In this document: piece by piece, positions 12,360 through 23,770 of the stretch | Layout of the letters: each line of letters opens with the position of its first letter | How positions within the stretch are numbered: the stretch's first letter is position 1 | Source: Castanea sativa | Lineage: Eukaryota > Streptophyta > Magnoliopsida > Fagales > Fagaceae | DNA length: 64,000 bases | Direction: 5' to 3' | Assembly: GCF_040712315.1 (NCBI RefSeq) | Contig: NC_134015.1 | Span: 47,324,464-47,388,463 of the forward strand | Program-made: the position numbers and the translations under genes | The notes under the pieces: generated by a model | Database searches by the model: none | What the model was told of the DNA's origin: nothing | Seen by the model: the letters and a program-made list of their open reading frames with translations, nothing else

Positions 12360-13456
12360 CTAGTCTTTATCTTCCTCTAGTTTCCTTTGAACTTGATCCA
12401 ATTGGGTTTGGAGAGAAGTGAACTTTGTGTCAATGCGAATATGATGGGAGTGCATGATAGAGGCAAGTCCGGATAGCTTGGTGCTAATGTCTTGCATGGA
12501 CGACAGAATGATGTCTAACTTCTCGTCTAGAGCATGAGAGCTAGAGCTTGAACTAGCCTAAGGATTACTACTCTCTTGCTTGGTTGCCTTCTGAGTGTGA
12601 TTAATGATGGCATGGAGAGACCGTGCGCTGATTGGAGTAGGTTGTGGGTATGGTCTCTCATCTTCCAATGGATGAACACCTTTCAGCTTTAGAATTTTTG
12701 AGATAAGGCAGCTGAAGGGAAGGCAGTTCCTTAAGGCAGTCCTCTCAGTAGTTTTGCGAAGGATGTGGAAGATATGTGAGCAAATGTCAATCTCTTCATC
12801 ATGGACTAGGTCATGGAGAAATAAGGCTCGACCAAATTCATGTCCTCGGTACTTGAGAGAGGATAGAGGTTATGGAACATGATTGATGTGAGTAGCCTCA
12901 ATTCGGGTGACAATGATGCAACACTTACCGCTTTGCCAGTGGAAAAGAATTCCAAATCCTTTCCTAGAGTTTCCCAAAGAAAATCCTGCTCGGGATCTAG
13001 CTCATCGTACACCGGTGGCTTTGGAAACATAGGCCAATTGATACGAAGAATTTTAGCAAGGTAGGTGGGTGTTATTATGAAATACTTTCCTCTAACCCAA
13101 CATTTTAGCTCATCTCCCTCAGCAATGGCATTTGAATAGAATTCTTTTACCGTATTTTCATATGGTTCAGCAAAATCTGACATAAGGAAATTCCAATCCT
13201 TGGTAGCAAACCATTTTAGAATGCTAGTATCGAGAAGAGAGGCTTGGTCCACTACTCTCTCAATCAGCAGGGGGGCATCTTTGAAATATTTCTCATAATT
13301 CTAAGATGCAGAGTATGACCTGAACTTGTCAATATCATAAAGCCCTATAGAAGATCTGGTCCTTTTTAGCTTCGGGGTAAAACTATCAAGGTCTATCACT
13401 GGTTCTTTTCCTTTGCTACTTCCTCCTTTTACAGCTGATTTCTTGAAGGGTGACAT
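12360..13456 (-). pseudogene. Putative plant transposon protein, decayed
   Basis: The minus-strand start MSPFKKSAVKGG sits immediately after a good splice acceptor (TTTCGCAG), and a matching donor at 14159 suggests a 5' untranslated exon. A basic segment (KGKEPVIDLD...KLKRTRSSIG) is followed by a domain with WFATKDWNFL, VKEFYSNAI, VRGKYFIITPTYLAKIL, then LSPELRLLTSIMFHNLYPL. This resembles the 'putative plant transposon protein' family common in plant repeats. An in-frame TAG (13301-13303) interrupts it, and a frameshift near 12845 shifts the frame into LFLHDLVHDEEIDICSHIF and a coiled-coil-like tail ending at 12360. No catalytic motif was recognised. Its role in transposition is unknown. Confidence 0.65.
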
Positions 13457-14286
13457 CTGCGAAACAGATATAAGGCACAAAAAGGAAAAGACAAGCACAA
13501 AACGAACCACAAAACTTGATTAGATTTAAGTTAGTCCAAAACACAAGTAAAAACATCTTCAAAACAAAGTATAATAAACTCAAAACAACATGTTATAAGA
13601 AGTAAAACATGTAAACATGAACACAATGCAGAAAAAAAAATTGATTGTGCATGTGTGTGCATGTGCGGATGTGTGTGTGCATGTGCTGATGCATGTGTGT
13701 GCAGCAGGTGGTGCATAGTGTGTGCCTTAGTGATGCATGATATGGCATTGAGAGGCACAAAATGGGAAAAACGCGTAAACCACGCGCCCAATGGTTAAAA
13801 CATGTCAAGCATGCCCAATCAAGGGTAAACCCAAAAATTGGAACTCAATTGAGTCCAAGATAGCACAAAAATGTCACTTGGACAATTTGTCAAGCACCTA
13901 ACATGCAACCGAGTTCTACAAGAATGAAAAATGCAAGAACATGGTGAAATCTGCCTAAATACATGGTTAAAATGCCACGAGGGTCCAACATAAACACAAA
14001 CACAACAAATGGGACTCAGCCCAATAAAAAATTTGAAGAAATTTGCACAAAAATTAGAATCCCAACCCATTTTCGAAAATCCCCAATTTTGTTAAAACCC
14101 TAATATAAAAACTACAGAAATCTAAGAGAGAAATGAAAAACAATGTTTAGATAACATACCTTGAAGTGATTTTGCAGAGATTTTTGCTTGAAAGAGATGG
14201 GGTTTGAGTGAGAAAGAGTTTTGGGTTGAGAGGGGTTCGGGAGGCAAAGTGAGGGAAATGAGAATGTTTGAAAAACATATCACATC

Positions 14287-15322
14287 TGTTACATAAAAAC
14301 TGAAAACACACGTTTTTCGCGGGTTAGAGATTCGCGAAGTTAGTCGCGAGACATATAGAACCTTTCGCGAAAAGCTTTTAGTAGCGAGACACTCGCGAAA
14401 GTTTTTGTGTAAACTTGAAAAATTCTAGATTTTTCTTAAAACAATTTCGTGAGAAGTGTTTAGTCACGAAATAGTTGCTAGGCAGTAGCGAGACTCTTTG
14501 GATGGAACTGTGAGTTTTTAATTTCCCTTAACCATTTTTCGCCGCGAAACTCTCTACCTGGAGGTTTTTTTTAAAAGTGACTTTCTTATCCTTCACCCAT
14601 ACTATATATACCCTCATAACCAACAAAAGTAAAAAGAGACCATTCAGAGAGAAAAACCCTAGATAAGTTTTCAACAACACACACACCCATCTTTTAGAGA
14701 GAAAGCTATTAATCCTTAGTGAGAAATCATCCTATCCTCTTCTCATTCCCTCTCCCATTATCATACCTTGAGAGGAGATTTGTACCTAAACACAACACAC
14801 ACCCTTTTAGAGTGTAGAGTGTTTTAGAGCTTGGGAAGCTTACAAGATTTGCCAAAAGAAGTCGGTGAGGCTTGGCAAATGTAATCGGGCGTATTGCTGG
14901 ATCTGGAGAGTTAGACAAGACACGTTTCTGAGTAGCTTTGTTGGAGTAGGAGCTTGGAGGGCTTAGGTACATTAGGTAGATTAGGCTTGGAGGGTCTTTT
15001 GCTAACCCATGTATCCTAACTGATTGTCTAGTGGATCGATTACCACTTGAAGGGCGGTGGAGAGGTTTTTTGTTGAGTTCTTCGATTTCCTTTTCAATAA
15101 CACATCGCCGTGTTATCTTGTGTTTGCATCTCTCTTCCCTTACTCTTGTGCTTTACTTTTATTGTTTGTTGTTCATGGATATGCACTAGAGTAGTATCGG
15201 TTGTTTGCGCTTCATTTACTCTTGCTTCTGCACTTAGATAAGTTATAGTAAAATCAACCGAACTGTAATTTTTAATTTGGGGTCTAAACAAGCTCGTGTT
15301 TTAACATAAATTCGAGCTTTCA
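14287..15322 (+). repeat. Right LTR-like arm of the inverted-LTR element
   Basis: The outer 780 bp is the reverse complement of the left arm and ends GAGCTTTCA. A TATATATA box lies near 14605. The inner boundary is uncertain; a TGTTACATAAAA at 14287 would give about 1.04 kb, close to the left arm. Purine-rich sequence lies further in (about 14215-14265) but not directly adjacent. If this is an LTR, its U5 end also faces outward, so both arms point away from each other. Confidence 0.5.
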
Positions 15323-17073
15323 AGATCAAGCGTCCATAGTTCCATTGGATTGGAGTATGGACGACACACAGACTCATGCATGAACATGTAGGCAAGTGTG
15401 TAAAGAGAAAGCATATAAGCAAGGAAAGCGAAATAGGTGGCACAAAGCAAGCAAGGCAAGCATATCAACATCACGCAGAGCGGAGAAAGGTGTGTATCAA
15501 GCACACCAACACCATGGTGGTGTATCTCACTAATGGTCATACCCAATCAATCCTTAGGAGGGATGGATGTGACCACACAAGAACAGGCCCATGGAAGGCG
15601 CAAAGCATAGCAAAGCCTAGATTTAGAGTGGTTAACATGGAGATAATGCGTAGGAGCAAGTAAGCAAACATAGATGTATATTTGAAGAGAAAAAAGGGAT
15701 AAGAGAGAAAAAAGGAGAATCTAAGGTGTTTGGGAGAGAAATTAGAGATAGGAGAGAGAGAATCTGCCCAGAAAAACTGCTCAAAACTCTTCTATTTTTT
15801 TCACAAAATGATAGGTTTGGAAGCTTTTATAGCTGAAAAGTGACTCTTCGGCTTCCGGCGCACCTTGCGCACCTTGTAGGGCAGCCCGCCACCCTGCTCA
15901 CATCAATAGTTTTGGTCTTTTGCTTAGTCCAACTTCTGATGTATATTTGAAGGCCTTCCTAGACTCGAATTGAGCTGATCTTGGTGTACTTGGAAATTTC
16001 TCAAATTCCAGCGTCCAAAACATTAAAACAATTGAAAATTTAACGATTGGATCAAAAGTTATAGCCTCGGGGAGTGTACTAATGCGCTTTTCATGATTTT
16101 CTAGATATCTCAACCGTTTCAACTCTGATTTCAACCCATGAATAGTCGTTGGGAAGGGAATTCGATAATCTTTGCAGTAGCACTGGTCGCAGCCCATTCT
16201 GACAGTTGAAACAAAATTAGGATTTTTGATGCCTTTGGGAGTTAACCTCGGGACAAACTTGGTCAAAGTTGACGAAAATCACCGAGTAACTCGGATTTGA
16301 TGTAGAAACATGAAAAATGTTGTTTTGGGATGATTTTGATCGACTTTGACTCTCGGTCAACCCAGGGTTGACCAGGGGCAATTTGGTCAATTTTTGACCG
16401 AAAAATGCACTTTGAGTGCTTTAATGCCCAAACGGGTTGTGCCACATCAAGCTAGATGCTTCCGTGGCCCCATGGAGAAAAGATAATATTTTTGGAAGTT
16501 TCGGGGTCCAACACACAAGTTGAGGGTGGGCAAAATACGGTGTCTAGATCATTGAGCTACGAAATTATTGATAAAAGACAATAATTAAAGCAACAAACCA
16601 TTTAGGTACTTGACATCATTTAATTTCATTGGTAATCTTTGTCAATTATTATATACTAGCCGATAACCAGTGCAATAGTCGAGAAAGTTAGACATAATCC
16701 TTTTTTTCTAAATCAGAAATTTGATAATTATGATAACCAACGAACATTTATTATAATTGCAATGCCAACAATATTGTAGTTTTGCCACCTTTTGAGTATT
16801 TTTAAATAAAATATTTAGGGTTTAAATTATCTCTTCTCTATTGCAACTATCGAATTATAAACAAATGAAATCAACAAATACTTTCAATGGTCTTTCTTAG
16901 AATTAAGAAGTTTGAAATTGGAAACGTTTTTTGGTTCTTAAAGTAGACACTAAGAGACTAAGATTGTCCATCAATGGGTTTTTAGTATGTAGAATACAGA
17001 AGCTCCGCTAACTTACCCTTCTTAATTCTCCAACCATGAAACTTGCTCGCTTTCTCCCCCTAGACTGTGACAT

Positions 17074-18041
17074 ATTACCACCATCAACCTCCACGAAATT
17101 GTGTTGTTTAAAGACAAATTTGTGATAAAGAAATCAGGTTGTGAATAATCAAGAGAAAGAAAATGTAGAAATAATGAAATTCGTAGGAAATTCAAATTTT
17201 GATCGTACCTAAAAGTAAGGGTTTCAATTAACTAGCAGATGGAGATGGTGATTTTGGCCTTAAAACTCATCAACCCAAAGGAGAGGGGGAATTCTCCTTT
17301 TTCATCAAGTTGTGAAACACGACACTTTTTTACTACTATTTTTGGTAGGTGAACTTCCCTGCAACTGTTGAAGTGTTTACTACTAATATCGATTATCAAC
17401 AATGACGAGCCCTAAAATATATCATTGTTCATGTACCAACCCACGACTATTCTTACTTTGGTTGATTATGACTTAGATGTTGGTTGAATTTCAACAGATA
17501 TGAATTTTGAACAATAGTATGTTTCACATCAAATGAGAGGAAAAGACTTTGTTTTATTTCAATGATAGAAAATATATGCAAATATTGATGTCAATGAGAC
17601 TAACATTTCAGCTAGGTTACAAATTACATGTTAAACTTCCTTCATCAAATCATCCGTTTTATATATTATGATATGCAAAATTTTCATCACCTTCATATTT
17701 ATTTTTCCCAATCATTCTGCTTCACATTCTCTTGATACTATATTGGATAAAAGTTGAATCCATCCTCATGTAACGTCCAAATCCAATTGGCTCAACCATA
17801 ATCCAATTGATGATCGTGGTCTCCACTAAACACTTCAGAAGCAACATGGAAGTTCTCGTACAAAAAATAGTTGTAGAAAAGTGTAGTTTCTAATATTTTG
17901 ATGTAAAAGAAAATTCACACACTCTTTTGGGTTAAGGAGTTTTAAGTCCAAAAACATCATCTCCATATTTATAATGGTAGTTATTCCTTAGGTTGTTGAT
18001 GATTTGTACATAGTCCTCCCTGAAGTCCCGACGTGTCAATG
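17074..18041 (+). repeat. Repeat C, copy 1 (about 0.97 kb)
   Basis: This matches 34857-35820 in the same orientation along its whole length with modest divergence, from 'attaccaccatcaacctccac' through 'gacgagccctaaaatatatcatt' to 'gtgtcaatg'. Copy 1 continues into different sequence on both sides. It is non-coding and may be a fragment of an unclassified transposon. Confidence 0.85.
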
Positions 18042-18160
18042 TGTAAACTAGATTGAATTTGAGTGATTGAACAAGTAATTTAATTGACATGATATAGGAG
18101 AGATTAAGCATTAAATGTACCCTAAGATCCTAACGAATCAAAGAGTTGAAGCATTCAACA

Positions 18161-18183
18161 TGTGTGTGTGTGTGTGTGTGTGT
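18161..18183. repeat. (TG)n microsatellite
   Basis: An uninterrupted TG run of about 11 units lies in non-coding sequence. Confidence 0.95.
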
Positions 18184-18417
18184 TTCATATTAAATCTTAA
18201 GAATTTGTCAACTTGCAATGATTCCAAATAGTAAATTAATCTCAAAATTAAATCATCAATCCATAGAAAGCACATAGGTAATCCTAAGAACACATGTAAT
18301 AAATATTAGGTTTCACCTCTAACCCTAAATAGAGATTTATCCATACATAGTTGGGCAAAAGAAATCAATAAAAAGAATGCTAAACCTCTAAAAGAAGAAG
18401 AAAAAAAGATTAAAAAA

Positions 18418-18577
18418 ATCAAGATCATTTAAGCAATGGTTAACATTCACATTAAAAATAAAAGAAAGAGACTAGGAAGGCATGCATCATTAGAAAGAGA
18501 TTATAACAAATCAAGATCATTTAAGCAATGGTTAACATTCACATTAAAAATAAAAGAAGACATGCATCATTAGAAAC
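18418..18577 (+). repeat. Two-copy tandem repeat, 92-bp unit
   Basis: The block 'atcaagatcatttaagcaat' plus the following 30 bases and 'catgcatcattagaaa' occurs at 18418 and again at 18510. The second copy lacks a short 'gagactaggaag'-like stretch. Confidence 0.85.
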
Positions 18578-18599
18578 AAGAAGCATAAAAGAGAATAGA

Positions 18600-19650
18600 G
18601 TAATTGAAAACAACCTCTTGCATGAGCACTCCTCATTCTTGAGAGGATGTTTTAGGGTTCAAAGAAATTTATTCAATTATCTTTGAAATCTAAAAACCCT
18701 AATTTTGGCTGCAAGTATAAAAAAGGATCAGCAAATATAAGCACTTGGAGAGTCTAAAAACGTATGCCTCTCAGAGCACCCCTAAAAAAAGGTTTTTGAA
18801 TTATGAGATTCAGTCTCTATTTATAGAGGCCAGAAAACTCTAAAAAATAGCTCCGATGTGTAGAACGCAAATCGGGACTCATCCTTTTACGAAAAGATTG
18901 AAAAATGTGTGCCTTATCGTCACCTGAAGTGCATTGGGACAGAGTCCAAAAGAGGCCAATTCAACACTTTTAAAGTGTCATTCGATACTCCAAAAGTGTT
19001 GAATGGTACTTTGGATGCCGAATGCACTTTCGTGTTCAGGTGCGTTTTGGACTCTCTTTCTAGGGTTTTTTGATCCGGTCTTTGTATCTAGACATGTTTT
19101 CATCCTTAGTCTATGATTTTTTTTTAATCTCTTTTCTAGATAATTTAGACTTTTTAGGAACAATTATCTTGTAGATAAATCCCTTAAAAATAAATCTTGA
19201 TAAAATTTAGATTATCCACAATTTTATTGTTATCCAATCATCCCTTTTATTCCTATGCATGCAATCCTATTTTAGACACTAATTATCAACCAATCACAAA
19301 AACATTTAATTAATTTTAATTGTTTAACTAATCAGAATTAATTTATATTAATTTTTCATGGTCGACTCTTTCTAGACACAATGCATGTTGACCTTGCAAA
19401 TTTGATCATGCGATATCTTTCTATCCGATGGTTCAATTTGGAAACCGAACACACCGAACTGTAGGAATCTCAAGATCATTTTTATGATATGCAATGAATA
19501 ACTTGATGCGTGTAATGCAGGAACAAATTGATGCATGTAACACAATAACAAATTGATGCATGTAATGCAATCATGATTTTTTAGGTACATGGACGATCAT
19601 TCTAGTCATCTTCCTTGATTAAATCATGGGTGCAAAATTGAGCATCTACA
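18600..19650 (-). mobile_element. LTR-like fragment, second family
   Basis: The right end, read on the minus strand, starts TGTAGATGCTCAATTTTGC, a typical Tat-style LTR start, and a minus-strand CTATAAATAGAG TATA box lies near 18828. Three 25-bp units of the 'aattgatgcatgtaa' type occur at 19500-19573. The left boundary is not determined; 18600 is only where the similarity in style fades. No coding sequence is present. Confidence 0.4.
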
Positions 19651-20009
19651 GATATCAAAAAAATATTATTTAAAACATAAAGGGTGTACAAGAGATTATA
19701 TCAAAGGGGATACCATCATATTTAAAATATATTTCTTCTTTTCCAATTATACTTATGTAAACTTTATGCATATGCATAAGCCTAAATTGAATAGTTATGA
19801 TTAATTCGTACTTAATTATCTTTTTACCAACGCATAACAAAAAAAAAAAAAAAACAAAAACAAACAAACAAAACCAAAAATGTGAATATTTGTCATTTTG
19901 ATGAAAAATTTTTAATATAGGTTTTTAAAAAAGTAGCAGTTTTATTTTTATAATTTGATAAAGAATATTAGGAGGATTTAAACCGTGATTCTCTTACTAA
20001 ATGACAGCG
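19651..20009 (+). repeat. Flanking block shared with 24936-25276, copy 1
   Basis: From 'gatatcaaaa' to the TGTTATGTC end of the adjacent family A copy, this matches 24936-25276 in the same orientation ('aaagggtgtacaagagattatatca', then 'tttatgcatatgcayaagcct', where y marks the variable base). Both blocks sit directly beside a family A LTR end, so either the flank was duplicated together with the LTR or it is internal sequence of that family. Confidence 0.8.
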
Positions 20010-20495
20010 TGTTATGTCATTTGTCGACGCCTCGCGGCTGCTCGACCACCCATCACGGCAACGCTCGTGCGCCTTTCATTGCATCTTGGCCTCAGTGCGA
20101 GAGATGATGTATGGAGGTGTGTCATACCTTAGGCGTGTGAATGGAATATGAGTCTATTTTAAGGAAATTACCAAGGGTAAGTGAAGTCGCCACTAATCAT
20201 TGGATTTTTCTAAGATGCGATTGGTAAACTAACTTTATTTGATTTTATTACCGATCATAGGTTAAGAAAAATGGCAGTTTTCCTAATCTAATGTGAATTG
20301 GCAAAAAATCTTGATTCTTGAGTTTGGAAGTCTAGTTAAGTGTGGGCTGTCGACGACAGGCCAAGGGCAGATGGTGAAATTGCCGCCGGGCCTTCGTTCG
20401 ACCACCCACCGTGGCGACACTTCCGCGCATGCAGGGCTCGTTGGAGGCCCCTCTCTCGGTAATGGTCTTCACGTGGTTCACACGGAGCTTCGGGT

Positions 20496-20531
<36 letters not shown>

Positions 20532-23500
20532 GAGAAGGGTAGGTGTCTACCTTTGGTGGTGCGGCAGGAATCTTGGCCAAGTTTTAAGCGATTACCATAG
20601 GTGAGTGAAGTCGACACCAATCATTGGGTTTTTCGAAGGTGTGATTGGTCACCTGTTTCTAGTTGATTTTATTACCAATCCTAGGCTAAGAAAAAATGTC
20701 ATTTTTACTAATTTAATTTGGATGGCAAAAAATCTTGATTCTTGAGTCTGAAAGTTTGGTTACATGTGGGAAAGGTGTTAGGCACCCCACAACGCTTGTC
20801 CAAGGACAGTCCTTTGTTTTGATAAAACCGTAATTTTCAAAAATTGGCAGTAAAAAAACATGATTTTGGCACTGACTTTCGGGGATTAACATACATGGGG
20901 GCTTTGAGGTTTAGCTTTTGAATAGGTGTGGTCCCAATCTATGCTTTCCTAAGCCATTCGGGCGAAGTACCAGATTTCCATGGCGAAAATCTAGCAACAT
21001 GTCACCTTACTTTTGCGGCAAAAATTAGGCATCGCTTGCCTTAGGTGACATGGACAATGACAATCACACTGGAAGGGAGGAGCAGGTAGGAAAGTAAATG
21101 CCTACATACATACATCATGCGCAATGCAAGCACACAAAGTAGGAAAGTAAATGCCTATATCCTAAGAGCATGGCCCAAAATGTAGATGCAGGAAAATAAA
21201 CAGGGGTCGCCATGCTCTAGAGATGAGGACGAATTGTACACGGCATGATATACCTTATACAAACCCATCTAAGAGAGAAAAGAAGGAGGAATAAAGGGGG
21301 GGCTAAAAGAGTACATAACCAAATGGGATAAGCTAAACTCCTAAACCTACTGAACACAACCGCTTGGCTTTACATGCTTGCATTCGCACCCTTTTTACTT
21401 GTGCCTAGGAGACCGCGCCCTAGCTCCAAGCGTCCTCACTCCATGTGTGTATATGCAAAGGCAAAGACAAGAAACCAGTAGACAAGCAATGAGAAGAAAG
21501 AGATGTGTAGATAATGCTCAAAGGGTACAAAGCAAACAAGCAAGATAGATATGGCAAGCATAGCATGTGGCGGGAGACATGAAAAAAAAAGGTAAACAAA
21601 CAAGCAAGAAAGCAAGCAAACAAATAAACAAGAAAGACGACAAACAAGCAAAAGCCACACAAAAGGTGGTGTCCACGGGGGACAAATGTAGGTTTAGATC
21701 AGATGTCCATAGCTTCATTATGTTGAAGTATGGACGACACACTAACAAGCAAGACTTATGCATGGACATGTAAGCAAGCGTGTGAAGATGCATAGAAAGC
21801 CAACAAGTGGCACAAACAAGCATGGTAAACATATCATCGCACGAAGTGGAAAATGGGAAAGGTATGCATGAAGCATCCTGGCATCCGGAGATGCCTCCTA
21901 AATGGTTACACCCAAACAAGGCCTCATGGGCATCAGATGTAACCACACAACCATAAACTTGCTAAGGGTGTCAAGCGTGGCCAAGCCTAGAACTAGAGAG
22001 GCTAACACAAACATAAAGCATATAAGCAAGCAAGCATAAACATGTAAATAGGATGATCCAAACCCTTTGATATGGGGCAAGGTGTATGGACGAGGACCAA
22101 GACCATAGGGTCAGGATCTAAATCCTACCAAATAGCCAAAACACAAGAAAAAGAGATTAAAGCGACAAAAGGGCTACAATAGCACATGGAATGCCAAACA
22201 TAACCTAGGTCTAGGCACACAAACATGGCATGGAGCACACAAGCATAGGGAAGATGGCATAAAGCATGTAGAGAACATAGATCCAAGCACACAAGCATGT
22301 GGAAGGATAGATCGACCTATAGGCATAGGAACATGCATGTAAACATGTAGATCCTAGCACACAAACATGGAAGAGCGTGAATCCATGCATACAAGCATGT
22401 GAAGTCAAGGATCTAACCCTGTAGTACAGGAATATAGGCATAACACACATGGATCCAAACAAGGCATAGCCAAAACATCATACAAGCATGTGAGCATGTA
22501 ACCCTAACATCAACATAGAGCAAAAGATGAAAAAATCATGAGAAAACATGGCATAAAACATAAACATGTAGATCAAGACAACTAGCATGTGAATGAGCAT
22601 AGAAATATGTGGATCTAGCTAAACAATACATGGAAAAGAAATATCTAGGCACAAACACATAGCACAAAGCATAAAGCACATAGATCGGGAAAAATAACAC
22701 GTGAGCAAGCATAAAAGAACATGGATCTAAGCTAAAAACATACTAGAAACAAGATAAAGCAAGAAACATGTCAAAGAAAGCAATAAAAAATGTTATCAAA
22801 GCAAAAAAATCAAGATAAATGCCAGAAAAAGATTAGAAGGTTAGGGGTGTTGATAGTAGCTAAAAAGCTGCATCCACATCCCTAACCCCTAAACCCTAGG
22901 TGTAGAACCAAGGAAAAGAAGATTGGATGCAAGAACACTACCTTGTATTTTTGGTGAAGAGAGAAGAATCAAGAGACTTTGATGTGTTTTTTGTATGTTT
23001 CTTGTGTTTGGAAGAGAGAAAAAAGTGTCGAAAAAACCAGGCAGAGAGCAAAACTCAGAAAAATAATCCACCTCCCATGTCTGAAGGGCACCTGGGGCTT
23101 TTTATAACCCCGGTGCAAATTTCGAGGCGGCGGCCCTTGTAGGGCTGCTAGTGGCCTTTCAAGGGCCACCACCTTGAAATGGCCATGGATTGGATTGATC
23201 TTGACACCCCTGAAAAGATTTTGACTTTTTGTTTCTGAAAAGGTATGGAACATGAAAATCCAACGATCAGATCAAAACTTATGGCTCCCGGAAGTTAGCT
23301 GTGCATCGATCGGTGTGTTATCCCGACTTTCGTGATATCTCGGTTGTTCTAACTCCGATTTCAACCCATGAATAGTCGTTGGAATGAGAATTTAATAATA
23401 TTCGCAATGGTGCTAGTTTTACCCATTCTGAGAGCTAAATCAAAATTTGGGTTTTTGGGCCCACCCAAGGTCAACTCTGGATCAAACTTGGTCAAAGTTG

Positions 23501-23770
23501 CTAAATATCCCTGAGAAGCTCGAGTTTGATGTAAAACTATAAGAATGTTGTTTTGTGGTGATTTTGATCTTGTTTGACCTTCGATTAACCTAGGGCAAAC
23601 TAAGGGCGTTTTGGTCATTTTGGTTGAACAAGGCATTTTGAGTGCTCCGGTGTTTGAACGGGTTGTGCCACGTCATTTTGGATGTTCTCATGGCCCCACG
23701 GAGAGAATATAATATTTTTGAATTTTCAGGGTCTGGCACGCAAATCGAAGATGGACAAAATATGGTATCA
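20010..23770 (-). mobile_element. Family A long terminal repeat, copy 2
   Basis: This starts TGTTATGTC in plus coordinates and ends 'ggtatca' (minus-strand start TGATACC). It contains the shared blocks in order: gggaaggtgttaggcacccc near 20770, the 'gtatggacgacacac' region near 21730, a minus-strand TATAAAAAG box near 23100, and the 'caacccatgaatagtcgttgg' block near 23370. An extra GC-rich, diverged partial repeat of its own first 300 bp sits at about 20340-20640, containing a CT microsatellite (20497-20527). There is no protein-coding capacity. Confidence 0.6.

Larger units (their letters stand above)
10469..15322. mobile_element. Retroelement with inverted LTR-like arms and 5-bp target duplication
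   Basis: A 4854-bp insert splits family A. The left end starts TGAAAGCTC and the right end finishes GAGCTTTCA. The two arms (about 10469-11250 and 14545-15322) are long inverted repeats, with matching blocks in the same order when one is reverse-complemented. The flanks are GGATC (10464-10468) and AGATC (15323-15327). Removing the insert and one flank copy restores the arrangement of the uninterrupted copy near 21700. Between the arms lie a decayed transposon-protein gene (minus strand) and, beside the left arm, a polypurine tract. It could be a DNA transposon with very long terminal inverted repeats, or an LTR element whose LTRs are in opposite orientations. The TG...CA ends, 5-bp duplication and polypurine tract favour the latter. 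Confidence 0.7.
8860..16548 (-). mobile_element. Family A long terminal repeat, interrupted copy
   Basis: This is a large LTR-like sequence on the minus strand that matches 20010-23770. In plus coordinates it begins TGTTATGTC, which ends in CA on the minus strand, and it ends at 'ggtgtctaga', a one-base variant of the TGTAGACACC start seen in many plant Tat-type LTRs. A minus-strand TATAAAAG-like box lies near 15822. Near 9200 is the 'gggaaggt.ttaggcacccc' block shared with the other copies. It is interrupted at 10469-15322; without that insert it is about 2.8 kb. No coding sequence is present. The Ty3/gypsy Tat-like assignment is an inference from LTR style. Confidence 0.6.
16549..20009. other. 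Repeat-derived DNA between two family A copies
   Basis: No reading frame here looks like a known protein, including no gag or pol motif, although the region lies between two LTR-like copies of family A. It holds copy 1 of repeat C, a TG microsatellite, a 92-bp tandem duplication, another LTR-like sequence ending at 19650, and a block repeated at 24936-25276. Confidence 0.6.

Noticed and set aside
13531..13808. Histidine-rich open frames (HTHASAHAHTHPHMHTH type)
   Set aside because: They arise from a degenerate GTGTGCAT-type repeat in non-coding sequence of the inverted-LTR element, within its predicted intron.
20293..20620. Overlapping open frames rich in SLSLSL or ERERER residues, also at 4632-5021 and 61015-61206
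   Set aside because: They are produced by CT/GA or TA dinucleotide repeats, which are open in several frames, and have no other protein-like features.
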